DNA from: Mesocentrotus franciscanus
Lineage: Eukaryota > Echinodermata > Echinoidea > Camarodonta > Strongylocentrotidae
DNA length: 64,000 nt
Assembly: GCA_037976565.1 (NCBI GenBank)
Contig: CP137686.1
Location: forward strand, 4,733,876-4,797,875
Direction of reading: 5' to 3'
Position 1 is the stretch's first letter, and every line of letters begins with the position of its first letter. Shown here piece after piece: positions 1 through 12,800 of the stretch. The translations under genes and the position numbers were made by a program. The notes beneath the pieces are model-generated. The model saw only the letters and a list, made by a program, of their open reading frames with translations. It searched no databases and was not told where the DNA came from.

Positions 1-318
1 TTTGCAATAATGACAATAAAGTTAGTTTTTAAAATCAATGAATCTGATCTTTAAGTTTCATGCTGCGAAGTGACAGAATCACAACTGATCCAACACTGAT
101 TATTTAAAAGTCACCAAAATTTCTTCTAGTGAATATTGCTGTTGTGTACAATTCATGAGAGGCCATTGGATGCACTGTGCACTTGTAATGGCCACTGGAG
201 CTACAGCCAATATGTTACGATTTCCAGAGCACTTTGGAAGCGCATGTCGACGTATGATGTGATTTGTGCTGTACAAAAATGAAATATATTCATCATCGTT
301 ATTCCATTTTACTGAGTA
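1..318. other. IFT81 intron, no feature seen
   Basis: This AT-rich non-coding stretch precedes the first broken copy of the IFT81 exon. I see no exon, RNA gene or clear repeat in it. The N-terminal IFT81 exons must lie to the left of the window. Confidence 0.5.
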
Positions 319-416
319 ACTTGCTGAATTAACTTGATGAAAAGAATAAGGTGAATGCTTACATTTCTGAGGAGAAGCTTCTGAAGGACTTGGAGACTCT
401 GAAGAATCTCTCCTAA
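319..416 (+). pseudogene. Degenerate copy 1 of the 5' part of the IFT81 exon at 670
   Basis: The first ~95 nt of the exon at 670 recur here at roughly 80% identity by eye. The core reads LDEKNKVNAYISEEKL and then KDLETLK before a TAA stop. Homology ends where the real exon continues with AGCTTGTCAGG. No consensus acceptor precedes it. It is an old partial tandem duplicate with no sign of use as an exon. Confidence 0.75.
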
Positions 417-505
417 AAATATTGAATCTTGATGAACAGCAGTAGTCAAAGCATAGATGTTCATATACCTTGACTGTTTTTTTATTTTCTTCATTTCACC
501 AATGG

Positions 506-604
506 ACTTGGTGACAAAAAAACCTTGATGAGAACAAGGTGAAAGCTTACATATTTAAGGAGAAGCTTCAAAGGACTTCAAGACTCTGAGGAATCTTTCC
601 TATA
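506..604 (+). pseudogene. Degenerate copy 2 of the 5' part of the IFT81 exon at 670
   Basis: This second copy starts ACTTGGTGA like the real exon, but the base pair before it is GG instead of the AG acceptor. Small indels break the frame, although LDENKVKAYIFKEKL can still be read. Copies 1 and 2 share the same 3' limit (ATCT.TCCTA.AAA), so they probably come from one repeated unit of exon start plus neighbouring intron sequence. Confidence 0.75.
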
Positions 605-669
605 AACCTTGAACAGTATTGTTCAGCTCAGTTTTGTCACATTAAAAAAAATTCTTCTTATACCAACAG

Positions 670-833
670 ACTTGGTGAAAAAGCTTGATGAGGAGAATAA
701 GGTCAATGCTTACATGTGCGAGGAGAAGCTTCCGAAAGACTTGGAGACTCTGAGGAAAGCTTGTCAGGATCTTGAGAGGGTCGTCAACGAGCCAGCCATG
801 GGACAGGGAGATCTAGAGGAGATACAGACTCAG
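670..833 (+). CDS. IFT81: IFT81 exon, first in window
   Basis: The acceptor is CCAACAG/ACTTGG and the donor is CAG/GTATGA. The exon is 164 nt, entered at codon position 2, and ends in phase 0. It encodes the peptide [20 protein letters not shown] followed by [19 protein letters not shown], a heptad-rich coiled coil. A repeat element begins only 12 bases after the exon end, and two broken copies of its 5' part lie upstream. Confidence 0.9.
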
Positions 834-3800
834 GTATGACTAAACGGTGAATTGCCGTTTGGTCTACGATCAGTTTGTCTACTACCCAATTAGTCTATTT
901 CCATATGGTCTACACCCAGCCCATCTACTATCCATACGGTCTAATAATCATTTAATCATAAATGATAATAATCATCAAATGATTATTAGACCTTATGGAT
1001 GGTAGATGAAATGGGCATTAGACAAACTGGTAGTTAGACAGATTGGCAATTAGACCAAATGAGTGATAGACCAAATAGGTAGTAGACTTATTGGAGATTA
1101 GACCAAATGACTATTAGCCTCAATGGTCATTAGAACCAAACATTAAGTAGATGAAATAATTATTGGCCCATGTGGATAGTAGACGGGCTAGGTGTAGACC
1201 ATATGGGAATAGACAAACCGGTGGTAGACCAAACAGCATTAATTAAACCTTCTTTCTGTGTTGAAATATATGAGTGAGTGTCACTTCATGTTGACTTTGT
1301 GCACGCATGATGGGTCTAGACCATATGGGAGTAGACCAATTGGGTAGTAGACGAACTAGTTGTAGACCTGACTGTTTGTGTGTTTTGAAAAATACAGCCT
1401 GTATTTCATATTGCTTGACATATCCAAGCAGTGATCTTTCAATTGAATGCCATGATGGTGAACTGACATTCGCTTTGGCAATTTTTACTCTGGGCTTTAT
1501 TTCATCAAAGATAAAGGGTTAGGGTTAATTTGCTCTTGGATTCCAGGAGCTCTTCCAGGGTTGAAGTGAGTAATGCAGTTGGTTGTGTAATATTGACTGG
1601 CCTTGAGGGAGATATCAAGAAATATTGCCCTTACTGAAATCATATTGACCTCGTAATCGACTCCTCAATATGATTTCAGTATTTCATTATGGCTCCCCTA
1701 CAAAATAGCCAGAGGCATTATGTTTTCTGGTTGTCCGTCCGTCCGTACGTCCCGTTCTCGTGATCGCGTTATCTCAAGAACCAATTGATGGATTACCGCC
1801 AAACTTGGGTCATGTATGTATCTTGCAGAGCTAATGAACTGAGTAGATTTTAGGGTCACGAGGTCAAAGGTCAAAAGTCGTGGGGCTTATTATGTATTAA
1901 AAAATAGCTTGTGATCGGATTATCTTGAGAACCGATAGACAGATTACCATCAAACTCAAGACATGTTTATGTATCTTGCAGAGCCAATGAACTGATTTGA
2001 TTTTAGGGTCATGAGGTCAAAGGTCATGGGGCTCATTATGTATGCATATAAATAGCTTGTGAACGCATTATAATTAGAACCGACAGATGGATTACTATCA
2101 AACTCGGGACAGGAATTTATCTTGCAGAGCCATGTATATGAAAAATAGCTTGTAATCACAATATTCTGAGAACCCGTTAATGGATTACTATCAAACTTCA
2201 ATATCAAAAATTGCTTCCGTGTTGGTTTGTAAATCGCTCTATGGCGGAGGCATCATTTTCGACTGCATGCAGTTGAAGTTCCATCTAGTTATTTCAATAT
2301 TTCCTTGTAACTCTTGAAAGATTAGCCAGTCAATATTATAATTATTACGTATTACGTGAATCAGGGGAGCGTACTGTATGATGACTATACCCTGCTACCC
2401 CGCTGCAGGATAGTCTGCTCAAACTTTGCGGCGTTTCAGCTGCTTGGAAGGTCCCGGATGTTAAACGGGGGCCAATCCGTATCGGGCTCAATATTGACCG
2501 CAATTTTTTTACACAAAATAAATGGCGAAACCTGGAAGGCTGAACATATCGGAATATTGCCCGCTTGGAACTGCAAAATATGCATTTCAATTGCTTGGTA
2601 AAATTACCTCGTGTAGGTAATAATGTAAGAAAATTATTACGGGGTATTTGTCACTGAGGCATTATCATAGATCCACGTAGTAACACACCCATGGTCTTTT
2701 GTATAATGAAAACCACTTTTTTACGTTTTTTTAACGTTTTCTTTACAGATCAAAGCTGTCAACTCAGAAGTGAACGCCCTGATCGAGAAGCGAATGATGA
2801 GCAATGACCCCAAGGATGACAAGCTTTCCCTTTTCCGTCAACAAGCGTCCATCATCGCCCGGAAGAAGGAAGGTCGAGCAGATTCACTGCATGAGGCCAA
2901 GGAGGAACTAGTGCAAGCCAAGCAAGAGCTGGCAGAGAAGAGGGAGTCAGCGAAAAATCTAGAAGGAGAGGAGGTCTTGAAAGGGGATGAAGTGAGTGGG
3001 AATTGAGCAGTGCTTCAAAAAATATTAATATTTTCAATGGAAATAATTCCATGGATTGAAGGTCTTCTTGTTCCTAAACCTTTGTAATTTTATTTATATA
3101 TTTGTTACATGTCGAAAGAGTGGATAATCCATTCAGTGAAATCTGGTCTTCCGTGAAGCCTAATACACAACAAATGTAAGCAAGAAATGAAATACAGACA
3201 GGGAACATTTTATGATAAAAACAACATTACCACTGAATAAATACAACTGAAATAAACGTATCTTTGCAATCTGAGTTATAAGCATGCTGTTGTTTACCTA
3301 CAAAAGTAGAAATATCAGAGACGTACAATCAAGGCTCCACACTTCAGTGTTATCTCAACAAAACAAAACAAAGCAACAAAAACAATATCAGATGTGTAAA
3401 GTTAAGTTTCTTAGTAGCTCTGGGTAAAAAGGAGCTGCTTGATTCTTCTTTGAAATAAAGTAAGACAATCAATATTTTTAATGAAAAAATTCTTTTATTT
3501 TAAGCTCTATGTCAACAAGCTGCATGGCAAGAGCACCTGAAATCTTCAAGTTCAGTGATCAGAATAGCGGTCTTTCCCTTTAATCAGCATGTATTAGGAC
3601 ATTTTGTATTCTTTGTTGCGATGCCTCAATTTCTTCCTTTGCCAATCCTTTCATTTTAATTTCTATGTCAACAAGCTGCGTGGCAAGAGCACCTGAAATC
3701 TCAAAGTTCAGTGATCAGAATAACTTTTCCCTTTAATCAGCATTTATTGGAACATTTTGTATTCTTTGTTGCGATGCCTCAATTTCTTTCTTTTCCGATC

Positions 3801-6800
3801 CTCTCAGTTCAAGCGCTACGTCAACAAGCTGCGTGGCAAGAGCACGGACTACAAGAGGAAACGTCAAGAGTTGGCAGAACTACGCGCTGAGCTTGGTGTA
3901 CTCTCCAGGACAGAGGAAATCCTCAAGCAACGAGACGAACAGATACAACATCGTCTGGTGAGTCGGTGATCAGAGATTTGCTACGGCGACAGTTGCTTGT
4001 GGCTTTGTTTTGTCAATGGCTTGGCATACGTGCCAACCCTTCTAAATAATCCGTAATATTCTGATTTTCTGGATTTTAAGAACCTACAAATTCAGAATAT
4101 TCTGATTTGTCAAAATTTCGATTTTATTTTTTTTTATTTATTTATTATTTTATTTTTTTTTTTATTTTTTTATTTTTTTTGTTGTTTTGTTTTGTTTTGT
4201 TTTGTTTTTTGTTTTTGTTTAAGTTGCTTAAGCCAAATTAAGCTTGTTTTATCATGTGCCGCGATTTTAAAGTTCATGTATTGCGTGCGTTGAATGGCTG
4301 CATGATCGAGCAGCGAATTTGTGTTCGCTTTTTTATGCCTCCGCTACAACGTAGCCGGAGGCATTATGTTTTCTGGTTGTCCGTCCGTCCGTACGTACGT
4401 ACGTACGTCCGTACGTACGTCCCGTTCTCGTGATCGCGTTATCTCAAGAACCAATTGATGGATTACCGCCAAACTCAGGTCATGTATGTATCTTGCAGAG
4501 CTAATGAAGTGATTAGATTTTGGGTCACGAGGTCCAAGGTCAAAGGTCACAGGGCCCATTATGTATGCAAAAATAGTTCGTGATCGCGTTATCTCAAGAA
4601 CCGATTGATGGATTACCGCCAAACTTGGGTCATGTATGTATCTTGCAGAGCTAATGAACTGATTAGATTTTGGGGTCACGAGGTCCAAGGTCAAAGGTCA
4701 CAGGGCTCATTATGTATGCAAAAATAGCTTGTGATCGCGTTATCTCAAGAACCGATTGATGGATTACCGCCAAACTTGGGTCATGTATGTATCTTGCAGA
4801 GCTAATGAACTGATTAGATTTTGGGGTCACGAGGTCAAAGGTCACAGGGCTCATTATGTATGCAAAAATAGCTCGTGATCACTTTATCTCAAGAACCGAT
4901 TGATGGATTACCGCCAAACTTGGGTCATGTATGTATCTTGCAGAGCTAATGAACTGATTAGATTTTGGGGTCACGAGGTCAAAGGTCACAGGGCTCATTA
5001 TGTATGCAAAATAGCTTGTGATCACGTTATCTCAAGAACCGATTGATGGATTACCGCCAAACTTGGGTCATGTATGTATCTTGCAGAGTCAATGAACTGA
5101 TTAGATTTGGGGATCACAAGGTCAAAGGTCACAGGGCTCATTATGTATCTCAAAATAGCTCGTGATCGCGTTATCATTAGAACCAACAGATGGATTACAA
5201 TCAAACTTGAATTTTTTTTGTAAAATTGCTCTATGGCGGAGGCATCATTTTCGACTGCGCGCAGTTGAAGTTCCATCTAGTTTGTACAGATTTACCGCGT
5301 ATTGCCAGTTAAGCTGCCGCTGCATGGGTGATTTCTTATTTTTGAAGGCATACCGTGCTAAAAATTCCTAATTCTTATTTTCAAATGTTGGCAGGTATGG
5401 CTTGGGGTTATTGTTAGGGTTATGATAATAATAATAATGATAATGATAACAATATGTCTTGTTTATGCAGGGTAGCCTCATCAGTATTAATACTGTTCTC
5501 CCTGAGGGCCTTGCCATTACATTATTACCCCGGCTTTCGCTGAGCTACCATGAAAAGGGGCTTATAAGCATTCAAGGAGTTTCTTTCAGTTGCCACTGGA
5601 ATTTAGAATAAGTTGAGGGCTAGTTGTAGGGTTAGGTACATATAAAGTTAAACACAGGATGGAAGCTAGGTATTTAATTAATGGACTGGGGAGCAATCGT
5701 TGAAGGAGCATGTGTTGTATGATTGGTCTGATATCACAAATTACATTGTCCCAATGGGTCCCTGGGAAATTTCCTGTGGATGTCCAGGTTGTAAGAAATA
5801 AGTCTCATTCCTTGGAAAAACCTCTTCATTAATGGAGGCACACTAGCATAAGTGTAGCATTGTCAGTCTTACCAAGGATATATTTTTTATTTTTGGTAAC
5901 AGTAGATTTTCTTAGATTTGATGGTTTTGTTCAGCAGTCAATTGACAGAAAAATCCCCTTGTCACGACATGGTCATCCATAATGTATTTCAATCAACAGT
6001 AGTAATTGACTGACAGCATTTTTTTTGTATTACTGACTCCAAAAATTGATTTGGAAGACAAGAAGCCAAATGTAAACTCAGTCACCACATGATCTTCCAT
6101 GACGTCACATAACAACCAATGTACTTCATTTACCAGAAATCATTGTGAGCCAAACTTGTTGTTCTTATGTATTGTCCAACAGTCCAAATTGGAAGCGAAG
6201 AAGGGCGTGGCGGGTTACCATGACACCCAGGAGGAGTTGGAGAAGGTGTCTACAATCAAGAGTGAGTTGGATGATGTCAAAGGTCGTACTCTGGAGGACA
6301 TGTCACATCTGGTAAGAATGCGATCTACTTTCAAAGCCGTTCGGATATGAAGTGATAAACCGCTGTGTTTCTTTAACATGAAAGTGAATGGCAACTGCGT
6401 GCAACATTGGTCCTACATATATTCACTTTGTTATAAGATTCAGAAATATGAAGCGTTTGACACTAACGTCATAAAAAAAAAAATGCTGCGTTTTACCCAG
6501 TTGTATCTGAACGAGTCTTCACTATATCAGGGAAAAAGTGGACTAAAAATTGTTGGTGGTTTTTTGCTTTTTCTACTTATATATATTATGCGTAATTTAT
6601 AGCATTCTTGTTCAAAAGATAATTTTAAAATGTCACTAAAAGTGACACCGAACTGCTAGAATACCATCCTGTGTTTTCTCTCATTACTAATTTTGTCGTG
6701 GAAAGAAATATGTGAACTCCAACATGCCAGTGCATGCAGTCTTAAAGGGAGAGGGTCGTCAGTTTCCATGTGCAGAAGGCCATAATTCGCTGACACCAGA

Positions 6801-9800
6801 CTGGTGAGAATACCAATAATGGGTATACAAGTCTGCACACAGCAAACCCGGAGTCGTATAAAAAAAACACCCACTAGTCTCTCGGAGAGTCTTCGGGTGA
6901 AGATAATAACTTTACCATATGGGGGAATGCAAAGCATTACATAAGGCCTGTTGGTCATAAAACTGGAGGCTAATCCTGGTGATTGACAACACCTGTTATT
7001 TGGTAAACACCCGAACGGTGTTGAATTCCCCATGAAAACCCACTGTTATGTGTTTTAAAAAAATATTTTCCATTTATATCATATCATATAAATTATTTTA
7101 ATCCAATCAATCTGAATCGTGTACAATCACCTCACAGGTGCAAAAGCTGAATACGAGCATAGCATCCAAGAAGGCGAACCTGGCACCGATTATTAAGGAA
7201 CTGCGCCCTCTACGTCAGCAGGCACAAGAGATGCAGGTGGTTTACGACGACAAGAAGACGGCATACGATACCAAGGCAGCCGGGCTGGAAAGCAATCGCT
7301 CTAAACTTGAACAGGTGAGAACGTCATTTTACATTATAATGCTAGTTAGTGCCAATGACTTTGAATATTACTTATATATTATAAAGTAATAAATCATGTC
7401 TTATTTTGAAAATCTGTATTATCTGTCATCAGATAAATACCTGGGTGGTATCATGCGTAAAGATGATGTGACTACATTTGCCACTTGCACTCGCCACCCA
7501 GGTGGGATGCGAAAGTTAATGTGGTTCGATGAGCAAGTGTGCGCTTGTAAAAATGACGCCTGGCTGGAATGCTCCCCAGGGAGTGGAGAATGTGCATACA
7601 TTGTGTGCAGGGAAGCCTGAATCCGATGACCGGGGTAATAATATATATATCTGTAAAGCGCTTTGAGAGGGCCTGCGGTCCTGAAAAGCGCTATATAAGA
7701 ACGAACTATTATTATTATTATATAAGAGTAAATAGTAAAAAGGTCTCGAACTAGTTTGGAAAAATATTGTACATTTGTTCAAAATATATCAGATAAAAAT
7801 AAAAAGTTAATTTTTTTAATTACTTTAGGATGGGAGAGCTTATCGTGAGGAATGTAGTTGAGATGAGAGCTGATATCACTACCTCCTCTTCATGCTACAG
7901 ATAGTAGAGATGTAAAACCAACAAACATAGATGTTATAAAGACACTATACAATATGATATAAGTCAATAGTTTCTATTATATACCTCACTTTAGAAATCT
8001 AACCATCTGATTGGTCGAAATTGGAGTCGTGATTTTAGCCATGCCCCGCCTACCAGTCAATAGTCTTTTAAAAAGTGCCCTCATACCCGCCTACCAGTCA
8101 ATAGTCTTTTGAAAAGTGCCCTCATACTGCAATCACCATTAATGGTTTACGTGTTAAAATTGTCTTTGTGCGAGCGCGGACACCATACATTGCTTTTTGT
8201 CTGCAATTCCCAAATGATTGAAACTTTCAGTCATTTTTCCAGTGAAGATTAACAGACAGTGTCTCAGATTTTCTGTGATGTTTAACCAATCTTTAGTCAA
8301 GAAAAGGATAAGGTAAGAATTCTTGGTAGATTTTTGTGTCAATTCGGTATATAAAAGAGATATCGACTGCTACGAGAGGACTGGCGGTTTTTATACGCTC
8401 AAGGGGAAGTTGCATCCGCTGCTATCACCCAGAGGCGCCTGGGTGGGTAGCGCATCAAAATAAAAAATGTATTGGTTTTTGATTGGTTGAGAGCTCTCCA
8501 CGTGACCAGAAATATTTCAATCATTTTAAGGTTGCTCTGAAAAAGTACTATTTGGGAGTTGAAGATTCAGCGAGCGTATACGATTTCAAATGCCTCCAGC
8601 GGGCAACTCCCGTGTCACGGCAATCTACGCTGAGCAGCAGTCTGATTAAGTGTCTAATGAAGTGTCTCTGCTTGATTATAACTTTTTATGTAGGATATAA
8701 AACAAATATACCTGCCTTCTTTTCGAGGTACTAGTTAAAGCTATGGGCCTCGGTGACTCCAATAGTACTATTTGCTTCAGGGCTACTGGAGTCACCTCTT
8801 GGCCATTGTTTTAACCAAAACCTCTCAAGACAGTGCATATTTGTAAACTATTTAGATGTTAAAAAAGACATACGATATGGTACAAGTCAACAGTTTTGAA
8901 TATTTTATATGTTCAGGAGGTGAGAGCTTATCGAGAGGAGTGCAGTCAAGAGGAGAGCCGTTACCACTACCTCCACTGCATGCTTCAGATGGTGGAGATG
9001 CAGAACCAGCGGGTGGCCAGTGAGATGAAAGCATACACATCAGCCGATCAGATGGAGAAGAAGAAGGCTTTTAGAGATCAGTATACCCGCAAGCTACAGG
9101 AGCAAGAGAATCTTGGAAAGGTGAGTTTTTTCGGGCTGACTTGGAATCATCGGGTCATCGCTTTCGATTGGGAGGGGGTCGCGCTACACGACCTTTCGTG
9201 AAGATCATGTGAAGATGCACGTTAAGGACGCCACCTTTCGTAGATTTGCTGTAAGGTTTACACACAGTTTTGGGGAAATTGGACCAGACCATTTGTAGAT
9301 GAGAGGGATTTATTTCACAAACATTATCCCAACATTTTGTGAATAAGGAAGCATGTTTTCACAAAAGGTCGGGTAACGCGATCACCCGGCCCGACGCAAT
9401 GACCCGATGATTTGAAGCAAGCCGTTCTTCCATACTTGTGCCCTGACAAATATTTAAGTTGAAATTATATATTGAAAAGTTGGTCCAAAAGGTGAAATTG
9501 AAAGAAGATAATAGAGGCTGTGTCAGTCTTATGGACATTTTAAGAAATTACTTGTGTACTTAAAGTGATATCAGTGATTTTATGGTTATTAATTTATTAG
9601 ATTTCTCTTCATGGCCTTTTTCCAAAGTTACAATCTTATTAAAACATAATCATGATAATAAACAAGTAATATAATTGTTACATCATCAATGTAATTGTAA
9701 TACTAACATGAAATAATCATGTAGAAGGATCCCTACACAAGCTAAGCTTGAAGGCGTGGTAATCCTTTATAAAACTAATTCATACCCTGGTTTTATGAGA

Positions 9801-12800
9801 AATGTTATTAATAAACATTAAATTTTCCCTTTCTGCACAATGATTTTTAGAAAAAAATTCCAGGGAAGCGTTTTCTTACATTCTAAGCTCATTTGATTAG
9901 CAGTTCAGATAAATGTCATGACCATGTCAAAATTATGAACAGCATATTTGACCCTTGAAGACAGTGTAAAAGGTCTTTAAAGCCCATCTAAAGTGTTGGG
10001 AGCCCCAAATTTGCCAATAATTTGATGGCAAAATTTCACTTAAATTATATCATAATGTGAAAGAAAATGTCATTTTAGACACACTTCTGCACAGATTCCC
10101 CCAAAAATGTGTTTGAAGACAAATATTGATAAAAGAATACATAATTTGGGTTTTCTGTTGTACGCAGAAAACCTATAATTTTGTATTCTTTCATCAATAT
10201 TCGACTTCAAACACATTTGTTTAGAAAATCCTTGCCGAAATGTGTCTTAAATGACATCCTTATTCACATTATGATACAATTTAAGTGAAATTTTGCCATC
10301 AAATTGTTAGGGCTCCCAACACTTTAGATGGGCTTTAAAAGGCATGACCCACATCCACAACACCCCCTTCCAAAAATAAACAAAAATATAACAACACCAA
10401 CATAATACAAAGCACACTAATGAAAACAGCATTCAATTGATTCTTGTACATCTTCAAAAAAAAAAAAATTCTAACACTGTCCTACTTATCAAGCTATATT
10501 ATCCATTTTGACAAAACGTTTGTTAAGCATAACTTGCCAGATCTTCAGAGCAATTAGTGTTTTGTTATAGTATTTTTTATTTTGTCTGCTGTCCATATGG
10601 TCTGATAACCATTTAATCATAAATAACAATTATCATGAAATAATGACCTTATGGATAGTAGACGAAATGGTCATTAGACAAAATGAGCAATAGACCAAAT
10701 GGGTAGTAGACTTATGGGAGATTAGACCTAATGACTATTAGCCCAAATGGTCATTAAACCTAATGATTAGTAGACGAAATGATTATTAGACCATGTGGAG
10801 AGTAGATGGGCTGGGTGTAGACCAAATGGGAATAGACTAATTGGGTAGTAGACGAACTGGTTGTAGACCAAACAGCAATTCACCTTTTTAATCCATAGGC
10901 TTCTTTACTATGAATAAATATCTTCTCTTAAAAAGGTGAAATCGGCTAAAAACATGTTCAGTACATATGTGTGGATTGCAATTAATGTAATTTTTGTTTT
11001 TCTTTCATTAGTTGGATGTCTTTATTATTAACTATTTTAGTCTCGCCTGCGTAGCAAAAAGCGAGACATAGGCGCCGCTTTTCCGGTGGCGGCGGCGGCG
11101 TCAACATCAAAACTTAACCTAAGGTTAAGTTTTTGAATTGTTAATATAATTTTGAAAGTATAAGGTCCTATTAAATGAAACTTGGACTAAAGGGTTATCA
11201 AGTATCCCCAATCATGTGAGGAAAATTTCAGGTCACAAAGTCAAGGTCAAAGGTCATTTCAGGTCAACAAACTTAGACTATGTTGTGGCATCATCATCAA
11301 AAACTTAACCTGAGGTTAAGTTTTTGAATTTGTAATATAATTTTGAAAGTATAAGTTCTTATTCAATGAAACTTAGACTAAAGGGTTATCAAGTATCCCC
11401 AATCATGTGAGTAGAATTTCAGCCCACTAGGTCAAGGTCAAAGGTCATTTCAGGTCAACAAACTTAACTATGTTGTGGCATCAGGCTAAGATTTTTTAAT
11501 TGTTATCATAATTTTGAAAGTATACATTCCTATTCCATGAAACTTGAACATAAGGGTTATCAAGTATCACCAATCATGTTATTAGTCTTTTAGGTGACAA
11601 AGTAAAGGTCAAATGTCATTTCAGGTCTGGAAACTTTGTTGTGGCATCAACATCAAGATTTTGAAATTTTAGCATAATTTCAAAAGTGTTTGTTCAAATT
11701 CCATGAAACTTGTACCCAAGGGCTATCAAGTATCACAAATCATGTGACACAAATTCCAGGTCACAAAGTCAAGGTCAAAGGTCATTTTAGGTCAGTAGAC
11801 TTGGATTATGTTCTCAAAATTTAATATGAGAATTAATAAATAAATTGTTGTTATTTGTTCATATTTCATGAAAGTAAATATTCGAATCATTCAAGTACTT
11901 TCCCATGAATATTCTAATAGTAATTTTAGTATTCGATCCCAGGCCTAGTATGTACATGATCAGTTACAGCTAGGTGACAATATTGATGTTTGGATAATAT
12001 ATATTGGAGTATATCTCATAATAATGTTCTCATTATGCTAATGAGACGTGATGTGATGTAGATGGGCTCTACCTTCCAATTGTTTTTACACAAAGTGCTG
12101 AAAAATCCTCTTTTCTTAAAAAGTTTATTAGATAACTTTATTTGTAAATTACTGACAAGCATTGAAACATTTATAGTCTTACCCATACACTAAATCTCAT
12201 TATATTGTATTCTTATGATACAGTAAATAATTATTCTGATGATTCATAATCAATATTCACTTCAAAATGCTTATTATATTCAGAGGATTTCATTTTCGGG
12301 GGTCTGCAAATGGGCCACCCTGCCTATAAAAATAATGTCCCAACCTCAATTTTTCATCATATCGAATTGCGTAATGCCGAATTGCGTAATGCAGGCGAGA
12401 CCGCCGAGAGCGTTTCACTTGTTATTATTACTAACATTTGAATCTATTGACAGGGGTAATTACAATGTAAAGCACTAAGAAACGTATTTAGCAATATACA
12501 AATGTGATTATCAACCGTATCACGGGCGAAAAAAATATTATTGACCGCTCAGCAAAGTCAATGGGATTTTGTGTGTAATTTGCCGGTCAATAATAATACA
12601 CAGTAAACTAATGAACAAATATCATTGCCCGATCATAAAAGTCAATGGCAAAATGTCTGTTAAACTAGCGGGGCAATAATGTAGAGCCAACATCCGCATA
12701 TTTTGTAATTTTCATTGCGCATCTATTACGCGTATGAGAACCTGTGCACTTTGCGCGCACTCTATTGTGACGTAATAATCACACCCAAGGCACACTGTTT

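Larger units (their letters stand above)
1588..2338. mobile_element. Putative TIR element with nested tandem-unit repeat
   Basis: The ends are inverted: TAATATTGACTGGCC on the left and AGCCAGTCAATATTA on the right. Inside is a perfect 16-bp stem-loop (1633-1680) and the tandem-unit element at 1690-2290. The small inverted repeat at 12951-13041 uses nearly the same terminal sequence. Boundaries rest only on the ~15-bp terminal match. Confidence 0.45.

Noticed and set aside
4344..5276. Minus-strand frames with repeated [12 protein letters not shown] / [14 protein letters not shown] motifs
   Set aside because: They follow the tandem repeat units, with no start context, splice pattern or domain. 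Unit length near a multiple of three keeps them open.
5921..6182. A fourth exon-start duplicate before the IFT81 exon at 6183
   Set aside because: TCCAAAAATTGATTTGGAAG is suggestive, but the alignment needs several gaps, so chance cannot be excluded.
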